Below are positions 10,168 through 21,553 of a stretch of 64,000 nucleotides of DNA, in pieces. The stretch is from an uncultured Pelagibacteraceae bacterium (GTDB lineage: Bacteria; Pseudomonadota; Alphaproteobacteria; Pelagibacterales; Pelagibacteraceae): positions 1-64,000 of the forward strand of contig CACNTU010000003.1 in assembly GCA_902623415.1 (NCBI GenBank). Reading direction: 5' to 3'. Within the stretch, counting starts at the first letter, position 1. Every line of letters starts with the position of its first letter. Both the position numbers and the translations under genes were made by a program. The notes beneath the pieces are model-generated. The model was not told the DNA's origin. It worked only from the letters and a program-made list of their open reading frames with translations, and did not search any database.

Positions 10168-11073
10168 TTATTCTAATATTTTTATTTCAGTTTCTAGTTT
10201 AATTCCTGTTTTCTTAAATACACTTTCAGACACAAAATTTATCAATTTTTTCATATCCTCAAACTTAGCATTACCTTTATTTACAAAAAAATTACAGTGT
10301 TTTTGAGAAATTGATGCATCTCCAAATGATTTTTCTAAAGGCACAGACTCTTTAATTAATTGCCAAACTTTTTTATCAGATTGATTTATGGGATTTTTAA
10401 ATGTGCTACCACTGGTTCTAATTTTTGTTGGTTGAGCTTGCTCTTTTTTTTCTTTAAGTAGCCTTATTTCATTCTCTATTATACTCTTATCTTTCTTAAA
10501 ACCTCTAAATGATGCACTTAAAAAAATAAGATCTTCAGATAATCCACTGTCTCTATATTTAAAATTAATATCTTTTGCAGGTATAGTAATTACTTGACCA
10601 GATTTATTTACTGCTTGAATAGAAATAAGAATATCTTTGAACTCTCTTTGAAAACAACCTGCATTCATTTTAATACCACCACCTATTGTTCCAGGTATAC
10701 AAGAAAGAAACTCCAAACCACCTAAACTATTTTCCATTGCAAATTCAGATAATGATTTATCTGTAACTGCACTACCAGCAACTATGATTTCTTCAGAATG
10801 TAAAGAAATATTATTAAAATTTTGAGCAAGTTTTATTACAACTCCATCAAATTTATTATCAGATATAAGTGTATTAGAACCAGCTCCTAATATAAATATT
10901 TTCTCTTTATCTTGAATTTTTTTAAGAAACTTAATTAATTCTTTTAAATCATCTGCCTTATAGAAAGCTTTAGTTTTACCTCCTATGTTAAACCAATTTT
11001 TTTTTTTTAGATCATAATCTAACTTTAAATTGTTATTAAATTCTATAACCAGTTCTTTTAAGTCAATTTTCAT
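10168..11073 (-). CDS. murB: UDP-N-acetylmuramate dehydrogenase
   Basis: NWFNIGGKTKAF, LGAGSNTLISD, GLEFLSCIPGTIGGGIKMNAGCF, SGSTFKNP. Confidence 0.96.
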   Translation of the reverse strand: MKIDLKELVIEFNNNLKLDYDLKKKNWFNIGGKTKAFYKADDLKELIKFLKKIQDKEKIFILGAGSNTLISDNKFDGVVIKLAQNFNNISLHSEEIIVAGSAVTDKSLSEFAMENSLGGLEFLSCIPGTIGGGIKMNAGCFQREFKDILISIQAVNKSGQVITIPAKDINFKYRDSGLSEDLIFLSASFRGFKKDKSIIENEIRLLKEKKEQAQPTKIRTSGSTFKNPINQSDKKVWQLIKESVPLEKSFGDASISQKHCNFFVNKGNAKFEDMKKLINFVSESVFKKTGIKLETEIKILE

Positions 11074-12467
11074 GATAATAACTTAGGTAATTCCCGCATC
11101 CAGCTCGAAATTGTACCCGCACCCATTCCTATGACAATTTTTTTTCCATATATGTTTGCTTTAATAAATTTTGCTAATTGAAATCTATCATCTACTAAAA
11201 ATAGCTGAACCTTTGAATTTTTAATTATTTCTTTTGCAAAATTTGTATAACTAAATCCAAGCTTTAATTTTTCTCCAGCAGTATAAATTGGAAACAAAAT
11301 AACTTTATCTGCGTTTTTGAAAGCGTAGGTAAATTCTTTTTTTAAATCTTTTAATCTTGATATTCTATGTGGTTGGAAAATACATATTTTTTCATAATCT
11401 TTATAAACATTTTTTACACCATCCAGTACCTCTTTTATTTCTGTAGGATGATGGGCATAATCATCATAAAAATCTACATTATTAAAATTGAAAATTTTAT
11501 TAAATCTTCTTTGAACCCCTTTAAAATTTTTAAGTCCTTTTTTTATATCATTTATTGGTAGACCGACAGTTAAAGATAACGCGGCTGCAGCTACAGAATT
11601 TTTAATATTATGAGTTCCTAATAAAGGAATTTTGAATTTTTTAATTAATTGATTTTTTTTATTAGGTAATTTTATAATTAAGTCAAACTCAGAGTACTCT
11701 TTTAATTGTTTTATATTTTTGATACAAAAATTTGATTTGTTATCCATACCATATGTATAGAAGTTTTTATTTTTGATATTTTTAATTAAATTTTTGTTAT
11801 TCTTGTCATCTAAACAAATAAATGATTTTCCAAATGAAGGAACTTTATTTACGAAATTTTCAAAATATTTATTTAATTTATCCATACTGCCATAATAATC
11901 CATGTGCTCTCGATCTATATTAGTAATGATTGAATATGTTGGGGGTATAAAAATAAAACTTCCATCTGATTCGTCTGCCTCTAATATAGACCAATCACTT
12001 TTTCCAAGTTTTGCAGAATTATTAATTGAATTTATTACTCCACCATTGATTATTGTAGGATCAATTTTTGTTTCTTGAAATATAGAAGCTATCAAAGATG
12101 TTGTTGTGGTTTTACCGTGTGATCCAACTACTACAATATTTTTTGTTAAAGAAACAATATTAGCGAGCATCTCTCCTCTTTTATAGACAGGTAATTGTTT
12201 TTTTTTTGCCGCGGCAAGTTCAGGATTATTTTTTTTTATAGCCGAAGATATAACTAGGATAGTTCCCTTATTTATATTTTGTTTCTTATGTCCAATAAAA
12301 ACTTTTATTTTTTCTTTTCTCAATCTTTCAATATTTTTATTACTTGAAATATCGCTGCCTTGAACTTTAAAACCTTTACCCTTCATTATTAGTGCTAGGC
12401 CACTCATACCAATTCCACCTATTCCAACGAAATGTATAAGTTCAGATTTTGCTAATTTAATTTTCAT
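11070..12467 (-). CDS. murC: UDP-N-acetylmuramate--L-alanine ligase
   Basis: HFVGIGGIGMSGLA, VVGSHGKTTTTSL, EADESDGSF, YDDYAHHPTEI. Confidence 0.97.
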   Translation of the reverse strand: MKIKLAKSELIHFVGIGGIGMSGLALIMKGKGFKVQGSDISSNKNIERLRKEKIKVFIGHKKQNINKGTILVISSAIKKNNPELAAAKKKQLPVYKRGEMLANIVSLTKNIVVVGSHGKTTTTSLIASIFQETKIDPTIINGGVINSINNSAKLGKSDWSILEADESDGSFIFIPPTYSIITNIDREHMDYYGSMDKLNKYFENFVNKVPSFGKSFICLDDKNNKNLIKNIKNKNFYTYGMDNKSNFCIKNIKQLKEYSEFDLIIKLPNKKNQLIKKFKIPLLGTHNIKNSVAAAALSLTVGLPINDIKKGLKNFKGVQRRFNKIFNFNNVDFYDDYAHHPTEIKEVLDGVKNVYKDYEKICIFQPHRISRLKDLKKEFTYAFKNADKVILFPIYTAGEKLKLGFSYTNFAKEIIKNSKVQLFLVDDRFQLAKFIKANIYGKKIVIGMGAGTISSWMRELPKLLS

Positions 12468-13521
12468 TAATAATATTTAGAATTTTTTGATTAACATTAT
12501 TCCATGTATTTTGATAATTTAATTTCTGTAAATTATTTTTTTTTGCCATGTAATCCTGACTTTTATTTGTCAATTCTAATAAAAATTTCTCAAATTTTTG
12601 GTCGTCAAAATTTTTTTGATCAATTATCCAACAACATCCCTGTTCCTCATAATATTTTGCATTTTCATACTGGTGATTGTCTTTTGATGACGGAAGTGGT
12701 ATCGCTATAAATGGAATATTTAAAAAAGATAGTTCAGCTAAACTTGAGGCACCTGCTCTCGTTATGCATAAATCTCCCTGTTTTAAAACTTCATTAAGAT
12801 TGTGATCAAAACTGAAAACTCTACTTTCAATATTATTTTGAGAATAAAAATTTTTTAAAAAGTTAATATTTTTCTCACTTGTTTGATGAATAATTTTTAT
12901 AGAAACCTGTTTTGCTATACTCACAAAAGATTTATTTAGAAGCTCATCAAAGATTTTTGCACCCTGGCTACCTCCTATAATTATAATTGTAAATAAATTA
13001 TCAGTTTTTTGATACGCACTGGTTTCGTAATATTCTTTTTGTATCAAAGGTTTGATAGTAGTTAATTTATAATTAATTCCAGATGGTAAATTAATTAAAT
13101 TCTTTGAATAACATATTAATTTTCTTGAAAAATTTAAAAAAAATTTATTTGCTCTTCCAAGAACCATATTTGGTTCAATTAAAAAAATATTAATTCCTAA
13201 TATTTTTGCTGCTAAACATATTGGTAAAGACATATAGCCACCTGTAGAAATTAAAATTGAAATATTATTTTTTTTTAAAATAAAAAAAGATTTAACAGTT
13301 AGAAAAAGTATTTTTAAAAATGAAAAAGGAAGTAGAAGGTAATTATTTAATTTTGGGGTGTTGATTACAAATACTTTGTAATCCTTGTCTAAATATGCAA
13401 GGCCTCTTATATCAGTAGTAATCAAGGTTTCATGTGTATGCTTTATATGATTATAAATTGTAATTGCTGGTATGACATGACCTCCAGATCCACCTGTAGA
13501 AATTAAAACTTTTTTTGTCAT
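12457..13521 (-). CDS. murG: UDP-N-acetylglucosamine--N-acetylmuramyl-(pentapeptide) pyrophosphoryl-undecaprenol N-acetylglucosamine transferase
   Basis: STGGSGGHVIPAI, STGGYMSLP, GGSQGAKIFDE, CITRAGASSLAEL. Confidence 0.96.
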   Translation of the reverse strand: MTKKVLISTGGSGGHVIPAITIYNHIKHTHETLITTDIRGLAYLDKDYKVFVINTPKLNNYLLLPFSFLKILFLTVKSFFILKKNNISILISTGGYMSLPICLAAKILGINIFLIEPNMVLGRANKFFLNFSRKLICYSKNLINLPSGINYKLTTIKPLIQKEYYETSAYQKTDNLFTIIIIGGSQGAKIFDELLNKSFVSIAKQVSIKIIHQTSEKNINFLKNFYSQNNIESRVFSFDHNLNEVLKQGDLCITRAGASSLAELSFLNIPFIAIPLPSSKDNHQYENAKYYEEQGCCWIIDQKNFDDQKFEKFLLELTNKSQDYMAKKNNLQKLNYQNTWNNVNQKILNIINEN

Positions 13522-13524
13522 TTA

Positions 13525-14646
13525 TTAAGTTATTTTTCTTTTTGTTAAATTTAAAATTATCCCACCTAATATTGATGTGCTTATTATCGATGAACCACCA
13601 TAACTTAAAAAAGGTAATGTCATTCCAGTAGTTGGAAATAATCTTATATTAACACCCACATGAATTGTGGCCTGCATTAATATTAAACTAATTGATCCTA
13701 TTAAAATAAGTTTAACTTTATCATTTGTCTCAAAACTTATTTTTTTAAAAACCATATAAATTAATATCAAAAACAATAATAATATTAACATTATGGCAAC
13801 AACGCCAAACTCTTCGGAAATTACTGAAATAATGTAGTCAGTATGAGCTTCGGGAACTCTATTTTTAAGAACTCCTTCACCTATACCTTTTCCAAAAAAG
13901 CCTCCACTTGTAATTGACTCTATTGCTTTATCAGATTGGAAGTTATGAGTACCTGTTTCTCTATTAAAAAATGAAAAAATACGTCCTTGAATATAATCAA
14001 ACCTTGGAACATATATTATAAGATAAGTAAGCAAAGACGCACCAGCAATAAATATTGCTAAAAGGATATATATATTAATTCCTGATGTGAAGATTAGAAC
14101 TGCCCAACAAAATATCACTAATAAAGTTTGACCGATATCTGGTTGAGCTATTAACAGTAAAGAAATGAAAGATATTAAAAAAATAGATATCAAATACTTA
14201 AATAAAATATTTGATTTAATATCACATAGGATAGTTGCTAAAATTATTATCAAAAATGGTTTTAGAACTTCTATGGGCTGAAATCTTGGTAAAAAAAATA
14301 AGTCTATCCATCTTTTAGAACCTTTAACTTCAATACCAATGAATGGAACTAAAAATAAAGAAATAAGTGAAATAAAAAAAAGAATAATAGAGTATTTATA
14401 TAATTGATCTGAATTTAATGATGAAAATATAAAAATAAGAGATATTCCAATTAACACATAAATCAAATGTTTAAAAAAGAAGAAATAACTGTTGGTATCT
14501 AACTTATCAGAAGCTATTAGAGAAGTTGAAACTAAAGAAAAAAACAATCCAATAATAAATAATAAACTTATTAGTAAAAAAATAGATTTATCTATGTTTT
14601 TCCACCACTGATAATAAAATTTGTAAACAATACTATCGCTTTGCAT
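13525..14646 (-). CDS. ftsW: Lipid II polymerase / cell division protein FtsW (SEDS)
   Basis: Multi-TM; PRFQPIEVLKPF, AQPDIGQTLL, GGFFGKGIGEG, HTDYIISVISEEFG, TGMTLPFLSYGGSS. Confidence 0.96.
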   Translation of the reverse strand: MQSDSIVYKFYYQWWKNIDKSIFLLISLLFIIGLFFSLVSTSLIASDKLDTNSYFFFFKHLIYVLIGISLIFIFSSLNSDQLYKYSIILFFISLISLFLVPFIGIEVKGSKRWIDLFFLPRFQPIEVLKPFLIIILATILCDIKSNILFKYLISIFLISFISLLLIAQPDIGQTLLVIFCWAVLIFTSGINIYILLAIFIAGASLLTYLIIYVPRFDYIQGRIFSFFNRETGTHNFQSDKAIESITSGGFFGKGIGEGVLKNRVPEAHTDYIISVISEEFGVVAIMLILLLFLILIYMVFKKISFETNDKVKLILIGSISLILMQATIHVGVNIRLFPTTGMTLPFLSYGGSSIISTSILGGIILNLTKRKIT

Positions 14647-15931
14647 TTATATATTTTTTAATTATTTGATTAAAATAATGCCCTCTATCTTCAAAATTTT
14701 TGAAACTATCGAATGAAGCTCCAGCTGGACTGAAAAAAATAATATTTTTTTTAGATTGTTGAATATTAATTTCTGAAAAAATAACTTTAAGAGTTTCTTT
14801 TAAATTTTTAAAATTTTTAATTTTTAATCTATTTTTTAAAATTTTTATAAATTTTCTATGATGTGATCCAAAAATATAAGCTTTGATATTTTTACACTTT
14901 ATTTTTGATAGTTTAAATTTATCTCCTTTTTTAGGAATTCCTCCTAAGATCCAAAATGTATGATTTAAATTTTTTAATATATTTTCTGAGGAAGCAAAAC
15001 TTGTAGATTTAGAGTCGTTAATTATTGTTAGATTTTTTTTATCTAATATAATTTGTTGTCTGAAATCTAGTCCTTTAAATTTATTAATAGTTTTAATTAA
15101 TTTTTTGTAATTAAGTTTTAATCTTGGAGCAATTTTTAATATAAATGATAAATTTTCTTTATTGCCATCAGATAAAAAATATTTATTAGTAATTTTATTA
15201 AACTTTTTATCTATACTTGAGGTCTGTACTCTGTAGATTTTTGAATTATATTTATTTTTATTTAATTTTTTAGTTATTAGTTCATCCTCTTTTTTTACGT
15301 ATGCGAAAGATCCACTTATTTGAGATTTTAATAATTTAAATTTTGCATTTACATAATTCTTTAGACTTTTATGTCTTTCAATGTGGTCTGCAGTTATGTT
15401 TAAAATTATCGCATATTTTGATCTAAATATGCTGCTGTAATCTAGCTGATAGGAAGAAGCCTCTATTACAAAGATTGTTTTTTTTGTAATATTTTTTTCT
15501 GATAATGCTGGATTACCAATGTTCCCAATAAGTCTTGAGTCTCTTTTTTGATCAATTAAAGCATCATGTAAAATTTTAGCAGTAGTAGATTTACCATTAG
15601 TTCCCGTAATCGTAATACTTTCATTGTTATAAAATGAAAACAAAACATCAAGGTCGGTATGAATTTTTTTAAAATTTTTCTTTAAAAATTTTGATAATTT
15701 GCAATTTGAGATATCAATTCCAGGGCTAATAATAATTCTATCAAAATTTATTCTTTTTATTTGTTCATATCTAATAATTTTTTTTTTAAGTTTAAATTTA
15801 ATTTTTTGATTGTCATCAAACAAATATACATCAGACTTATTTTTTAAAAACTTATAAGATGAAATGCCGCTCTTTCCTAAACCATATATTAATATTTTTT
15901 TTCTTAAAAAAATATTATTAAATATTTTCAT
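14633..15931 (-). CDS. murD: UDP-N-acetylmuramoylalanine--D-glutamate ligase
   Basis: ILIYGLGKSGISSYKFL, TITGTNGKSTTAKIL, DSKSTSFAS; start trimmed to MKIFNNIFLRKK (CAT at 15929-15931), giving a TAATG overlap with the mraY stop. Confidence 0.92.
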   Translation of the reverse strand: MKIFNNIFLRKKILIYGLGKSGISSYKFLKNKSDVYLFDDNQKIKFKLKKKIIRYEQIKRINFDRIIISPGIDISNCKLSKFLKKNFKKIHTDLDVLFSFYNNESITITGTNGKSTTAKILHDALIDQKRDSRLIGNIGNPALSEKNITKKTIFVIEASSYQLDYSSIFRSKYAIILNITADHIERHKSLKNYVNAKFKLLKSQISGSFAYVKKEDELITKKLNKNKYNSKIYRVQTSSIDKKFNKITNKYFLSDGNKENLSFILKIAPRLKLNYKKLIKTINKFKGLDFRQQIILDKKNLTIINDSKSTSFASSENILKNLNHTFWILGGIPKKGDKFKLSKIKCKNIKAYIFGSHHRKFIKILKNRLKIKNFKNLKETLKVIFSEINIQQSKKNIIFFSPAGASFDSFKNFEDRGHYFNQIIKKYINAKR

Positions 15932-17016
15932 TATCTTAATTTTAAGGTGGCTAAACCAATCATTGCTAGGATGATAGAGATGATCCAAAACCTAATTACA
16001 ACTGTAGACTCTGGCCATCCCTTTTTCTCAAAATGATGATGGATAGGCGCCATTTTAAAAATTCTCTTTCCAGTAAGTTTAAAAGAAATTACTTGAACCA
16101 TTACTGAAACTGCCTCTAGTACAAAAAGTCCACCAGTAATAGCTAAGACAATTTCATGCTTTGTGATAATTCCTACTGCACCTAAAGATCCTCCAAGAGA
16201 TAATGAGCCTGTGTCACCCATAAAAATTTTAGCAGGTGGAGCATTAAACCATAAGAAACCTAAACAAGAGCCAATAATTGCACCACAAAAAATGGATACT
16301 TCACCAGTTCCTTCTATGTAGGGTATTTGTAAATAATTTGAAAATACGATGTTTCCAGTAACATAACTTATAAAAGCAAAACATGCTGCAACTAATATTA
16401 CTGGCACTGTTGCTAGACCATCTAATCCATCCGTAAGATTGACAGCATTAGATGAACCTATGATTACAAATATTGCAAATGGTATAAAAAACCATCCTAG
16501 GTTTATGATCAAATTTTTAAAGAATGGAAAATATAAATTATTTAAATTTTTATAATCATTAAAATAAACAAATAAACTCACTCCTATAATTGCTAATATT
16601 ATTTGTGAAGTTATTTTAAACTTTGATGAAATTCCTGATGAGTTGCTAAATTTAATCTTCTTAAAGTCATCATATGCTCCCAACAAACCAAACGTTATTG
16701 CTATGTAGACACAAAATAAAATATTAATATTTGATAAATCTGCCCAAAATATTACTGACACCAACAAGCCAAATAAAATTATTAAACCGCCCATTGTTGG
16801 TGTACCAATTTTTTTAACTATATGATCCTCAGGTCCATCGTCTCGGATTGGATTTAAAATTTTTTGTTTTGAAAAAAATTTAATAAAAGGACCTCCAACA
16901 ATCAGCACAATAACCAATGAGGTGAAAAAAGATAAACCTGTTCTAAAAGTTAAATATTTAAATACATTTAAAAAACTAAAAATATCTACAAAATTTAATA
17001 AAAATTGATAAAGCAT
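15931..17016 (-). CDS. mraY: Phospho-N-acetylmuramoyl-pentapeptide-transferase
   Basis: GTPTMGGLIIL, NAVNLTDGLDGLA, FMGDTGSLSLGG, MAPIHHHFEKKGWPE. Confidence 0.98.
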   Translation of the reverse strand: MLYQFLLNFVDIFSFLNVFKYLTFRTGLSFFTSLVIVLIVGGPFIKFFSKQKILNPIRDDGPEDHIVKKIGTPTMGGLIILFGLLVSVIFWADLSNINILFCVYIAITFGLLGAYDDFKKIKFSNSSGISSKFKITSQIILAIIGVSLFVYFNDYKNLNNLYFPFFKNLIINLGWFFIPFAIFVIIGSSNAVNLTDGLDGLATVPVILVAACFAFISYVTGNIVFSNYLQIPYIEGTGEVSIFCGAIIGSCLGFLWFNAPPAKIFMGDTGSLSLGGSLGAVGIITKHEIVLAITGGLFVLEAVSVMVQVISFKLTGKRIFKMAPIHHHFEKKGWPESTVVIRFWIISIILAMIGLATLKLR

Positions 17017-19859
17017 TTAATGCAATCCTTTCAGATCTTTTACTATGTCGTTGAATCCTGTCGCAAGTGAGGCCTTAATCATTAAATAATCATTATTATT
17101 TAAATCTTTTTTAATCAATTCAATAATTTGAGATTTGTTAAATAAAATTCTACCCTTTTTGGCTTTTGAAATATTTGCAAATATTATAGGTGCCATTTTA
17201 CCTTTAACAAATACCTTATCTATCTTAGTTTGATTAATTATTGGAGCAATGGACTGATGAAGTTTTTTAGAATGACTACCGAGCTCTAGCATGTCACCAA
17301 TTAGTAAATATTTATTTGATTTTTTTGAGTTTATCTTATCAAAATTTTTTATTGCTGATTTTAATGATAGAGGATTTGAATTATAGCTTTGATCAATCAA
17401 ATTAATTTTTTTATTGCCAATTTTTACAACAGAATGATCTCCTCTTCCTCCAGGAATTTTGAAATTGAGGAAAATATTTTCATTAAGTTTAAATATGTTT
17501 TTATAAATACTAATAACTGCTAAAGCAGAAAGTGTATTATATATATTATTTTGAAAATCGTTAGATACTTTAAAATACTTTTTTTTATTGTTTAATCTAA
17601 CATTAATTCTAAATTTTTTTCCAAAAGTCTTTAAATTAATTAATTTAATATCTGCTTTCTGACTGTTGATGCCAAAAGAAACTACTTTAATTTTATTTTT
17701 TTTGGCTATTTTTTTATGCAATTGAAAAAAGTTGTCGTCTGCATTCAATACAATATAACCATAAGGTTTTATGTTGTTAATAATTTCAGATTTTGCCAAA
17801 GCGATTTGTTTGATATTTTTAAAATTTTTAGCATGTGCATAATTTATATTTGTTATTACTCCCACATCTGGTTTTATTATTTTTGATAAATAATCAATTT
17901 CACCTTTTTTATCCATTCCAACTTCTAAAATTCCAAATTCATCATTTTGTTTTAAATTAAAAAGACTCAAAGGAACTCCAAATTTATTGTTATAAGATTT
18001 AGGAGAAATACTTACTTTTGAAATTTTGCTTAATACATTCCCCAACAATTCTTTAAGTGTAGTTTTGCCACAACTACCTGTAATAGCTATAATATTTGTA
18101 TTAATACTTTTTCTAAAAGTTTTCGAAATATCTGTTAGGAATTTTAAAGTATTTTTTACTTTAATCTGACGACTTTTATTTAAGTTATTTTGAAATCTAT
18201 TTACTACAGCCAATGATGCTTTTCTATTGAAGGATTGTGCAACAAATTTATTACCATCATTTTTTTTTCCTTTAATAGCAAAAAAAATATCATTTTTGGT
18301 AACTTCTTGAGAATTAATTCTTGCTATTTTTAAAGATGTGGAGGGAGACAATTTTTTAATTTTAGCTGTATCTTTAATTACATTTAATTTTAAATTATTT
18401 GATAAATTATTATTTTTATTCTTAATAGCATTTAAAATTACTTTTCTATCTGAAAAGAAAATTTTCTTATTTCCAATATCTTGCGTTTTCTCATGACCTT
18501 TTCCAGCGACTAACAAAATATCACCTGAATTCAAATTATGAATAGCTTTTTTTATTGCTATTGCTCTATTAGGAATTTCTGTAATTCTTTTTTTTTTGAT
18601 CCCTTTTTTTATATCTCTTCTTATTTTTTGAGGATTTTCAAATCTAGGATTATCATTTGTAAGAATGATACTATCTGCAAAATCACTAGCTATTTTACCC
18701 ATTTTTGATCTTTTATTTTGATCTCTATTTCCGCCACAACCGAATAACACTGTGATTGCTTTATTAGGAAATTGTTCTCTAAGATTTAAAAGACACGTTT
18801 TTAATGCATCAGGCGTATGAGCATAATCAAGAATTACTTTTGATTGATTTTTAATTTTACCAATTTTTTCAAACCTTCCCTCAACTGGTCTTAATTTAGG
18901 AATTGTATTTAAAATTTTATCTATATTAATACCACTATATTTTGCTGCAATTATTGCCATCAAAACATTTTTTAATTGTATTTTTCCAATTAAATTTAAA
19001 TTTATTTCCTTTATTGAGCTATTTAATTTTATTCTAAGAAATTGACCCTCTCCTTTAAAATTATGAGATAAAAGCTCTAGATTATTTTTCTCATCATTAA
19101 GTGTATGCAATTTTAATTTTTTATTAATTGCAATTTTTTTTATGTTTTTAAACTCAGGTATTAATTGATCTGTAATTACATTTCCTCTTTTTGAGATTAG
19201 GTTTTCAAATAAATAAAGTTTTGCATTTAAATAATTCTTTAAATTTTTATGATAATCAAGATGATCCTGAGATAGATTAGTAAATATACCTGAATTAAAC
19301 TTTAAACCATCTAATCTATTTTGCTTTAAACCATGGCTTGAGGCCTCCATAATAACATTTTCTATTTTTTGATTTTTTAACTTGCTTAATATTTTAGCCA
19401 ATTTTATTGGATCTATTGTGGTATTAGATAAATTCAAATTAATACTTTTTGATTTAACACCTAGTGTTCCAATTGAAGCACCTTTTTTATTATTTAATTT
19501 TAATATTTGATAATAAAAATCTGCGACTGATGATTTTCCGTTTGTACCAGTAACTGCAATTAAATTTTTTGGTTTTTTATTATAAATTTTAAAAGCAGTT
19601 TCAGCTAATAATTTTCTTATATTATTTGTATGAATATACAAAATTCCATTTTGAGATTGACTTGTTTTTCTTTCGGTTACAATAATTTTAGATCCTTTTT
19701 TAATTGCTTTAGGAATAAATTTATTACCATCAATACTATTTCCTTTGATTGCAAAAAAATATTATTTTTTTTAATACTCTTTGTGTCAAATGAAATTCCT
19801 GAAAAAGAAAAATTTTTATAATTTTTATTTATGTCATGAAAGTAATTTCCTAGGAGCAT
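17017..19859 (-). CDS. murEF: MurE-MurF fusion (UDP-MurNAc-tripeptide synthetase / D-Ala-D-Ala adding enzyme), interrupted by an apparent 1-nt frameshift near the MurE N-terminus
   Basis: ORF 17017..19641 has VTGTNGKSS (MurE) and a second ligase ITGSCGKTTLKELL (MurF) in one frame; ORF 19677..19859 supplies MLLGNYFHDINKNYKNFSFSGISFDTKSIKKNNIF. Adding one T to the 7-T run (plus-strand A7 in gcaaaaaaat, about 19753-19759) yields ...NNIFFAIKGNSIDGNKFIPKAIKKGSKIIVTERKTSQSQNGILYIHTNNIR joining both frames. Confidence 0.85.
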
Positions 19860-19861
19860 AA

Positions 19862-21553
19862 TTAATTAACCTCTATATATTTTGTGGCTAAAATAGGCCC
19901 GATTTTATCTATGACTTTTCCAGCTACCTCTACTGAGGTCCAGCCAGCAGTATTATAAAGTGTGCCCTTCCACCCTCCCTTTCGATGTCTATATTTATAA
20001 TAATAATCTTTAGATTTTTTTGGAGTATCTAGCATTACAACAAAAACAAATTGTGGATTTGATGTGGGAAAAATGGAAGCAAAAGTATTTATTTTTGCCT
20101 CGGAATATGCTCCTCCCTCAGGTTGATCAGCAGTTCCTGTTTTTCCACCAATTTCATAATTCTGAACATCTGCAAATTTAGCCGTCCCTTCCTCGGTATT
20201 TACAATTTTTCTTAAAGCGCTAACTACTTGTTCTGAAATACCTCTGTTTAATATTCTTTTATTTTTTTTATTAAAATTATTTTCTTTATAAATTAATGTT
20301 GGCTTAATTTCATAACCACCATTTGATAAAACAGAATAACCTTTTGCTAATTGAAGAATTGTAGTTGCTATGCCATGTCCAAAAGAAGCTGTAGCCAATC
20401 TGCATTTTCCAAAATTATAATTTTTTTGAGGAGCAACTTCCTCAATATCAAAATCAATATCACTTAACACGCCAACTTTTTCTAAAAATAATTTAAATTT
20501 TTCTGAGCCAACTTTTTGGGCAATTTTTACTGATCCTATATTTCCTGATCTAACTAAAATTTGCTCTGCAGTTAAATCTGATGGTATTTCATTGTCGTAC
20601 TCACCTATTCTATATTTGTCACATTTAATTGATTTGGGTAAATCTAAAAATTCAGTCTCTGGTTTAATTACCTTTTCATTTAAGGCGCTAGCAAAAGTAA
20701 ATGCTTTAAATACAGACCCTAGTTCATATGTTCCTTTAGTTACCCTATTAATATAATTTACATCTGTAATATTTTGTCTTTCATTTGGATTAAAATCTGG
20801 CAAAGAAACTAATGATAAAATATTGCCATTATTAACATCCATTAAAATAGCTGCACTACCTTTGCTTTTAAAAATTTCCTGATATTTAATTAATTCATTT
20901 CTGATTAAAAATTGAATATCTCTATCTAAGGTAAGTTTAATTGACTCTTTTGATTTTTTAAGTTCATCATTTAACGATTTTTCTAATCCAGAAATACCAT
21001 TATTATTATCATCTATCTGACCTAAAACATGACTAAAAAGATTTTTTTGTGGATACACTCTTAAAACTCTTTCTTCTGGAACTAAAGATTTGTCCCCTAA
21101 TTTCATTATTTTTTCATAATTTTCCTCTGAAATTTTCTTCTCTAAATAAAAGAATTTCTTAGTTTTTATTTTTTTTTTAATTTCATCAAAATTTTTATGA
21201 GGAAAAATAATATTTAAACTTAGAAGTAATTTTTTTTCATTGATTATATCTGAAGTTTTTAAACCAATATCAATCGATTTAACTGTCTTAGCTAAATAAT
21301 TTCCATTAATGTCTATGATGTCTGCCCGATAAAGCTGTTTTTTAGATACAGAAAGATTATTGATTTTTTCTAATTTACTCTTTCGTGAACCTAAGTGAAC
21401 TAGGTGTATTGTGTAAATTAAATATATAATAAAAAAAACAAAGAAAATAAAAGCTACGCGATTAAATTGAATATTTAATCCATTTTCTTTTTTCTTAAAT
21501 GTAAAATCACTTTTATAGTCCTCTATAGTTAATTTCGATTTATTATCAGTCAT
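19862..21553 (-). CDS. ftsI: Peptidoglycan D,D-transpeptidase FtsI (PBP3)
   Basis: YELGSVFKAFTFASAL (SxxK), SGN (RSGNIGSVKIA), GKTGTAD (KTG). Confidence 0.95.
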   Translation of the reverse strand: MTDNKSKLTIEDYKSDFTFKKKENGLNIQFNRVAFIFFVFFIIYLIYTIHLVHLGSRKSKLEKINNLSVSKKQLYRADIIDINGNYLAKTVKSIDIGLKTSDIINEKKLLLSLNIIFPHKNFDEIKKKIKTKKFFYLEKKISEENYEKIMKLGDKSLVPEERVLRVYPQKNLFSHVLGQIDDNNNGISGLEKSLNDELKKSKESIKLTLDRDIQFLIRNELIKYQEIFKSKGSAAILMDVNNGNILSLVSLPDFNPNERQNITDVNYINRVTKGTYELGSVFKAFTFASALNEKVIKPETEFLDLPKSIKCDKYRIGEYDNEIPSDLTAEQILVRSGNIGSVKIAQKVGSEKFKLFLEKVGVLSDIDFDIEEVAPQKNYNFGKCRLATASFGHGIATTILQLAKGYSVLSNGGYEIKPTLIYKENNFNKKNKRILNRGISEQVVSALRKIVNTEEGTAKFADVQNYEIGGKTGTADQPEGGAYSEAKINTFASIFPTSNPQFVFVVMLDTPKKSKDYYYKYRHRKGGWKGTLYNTAGWTSVEVAGKVIDKIGPILATKYIEVN

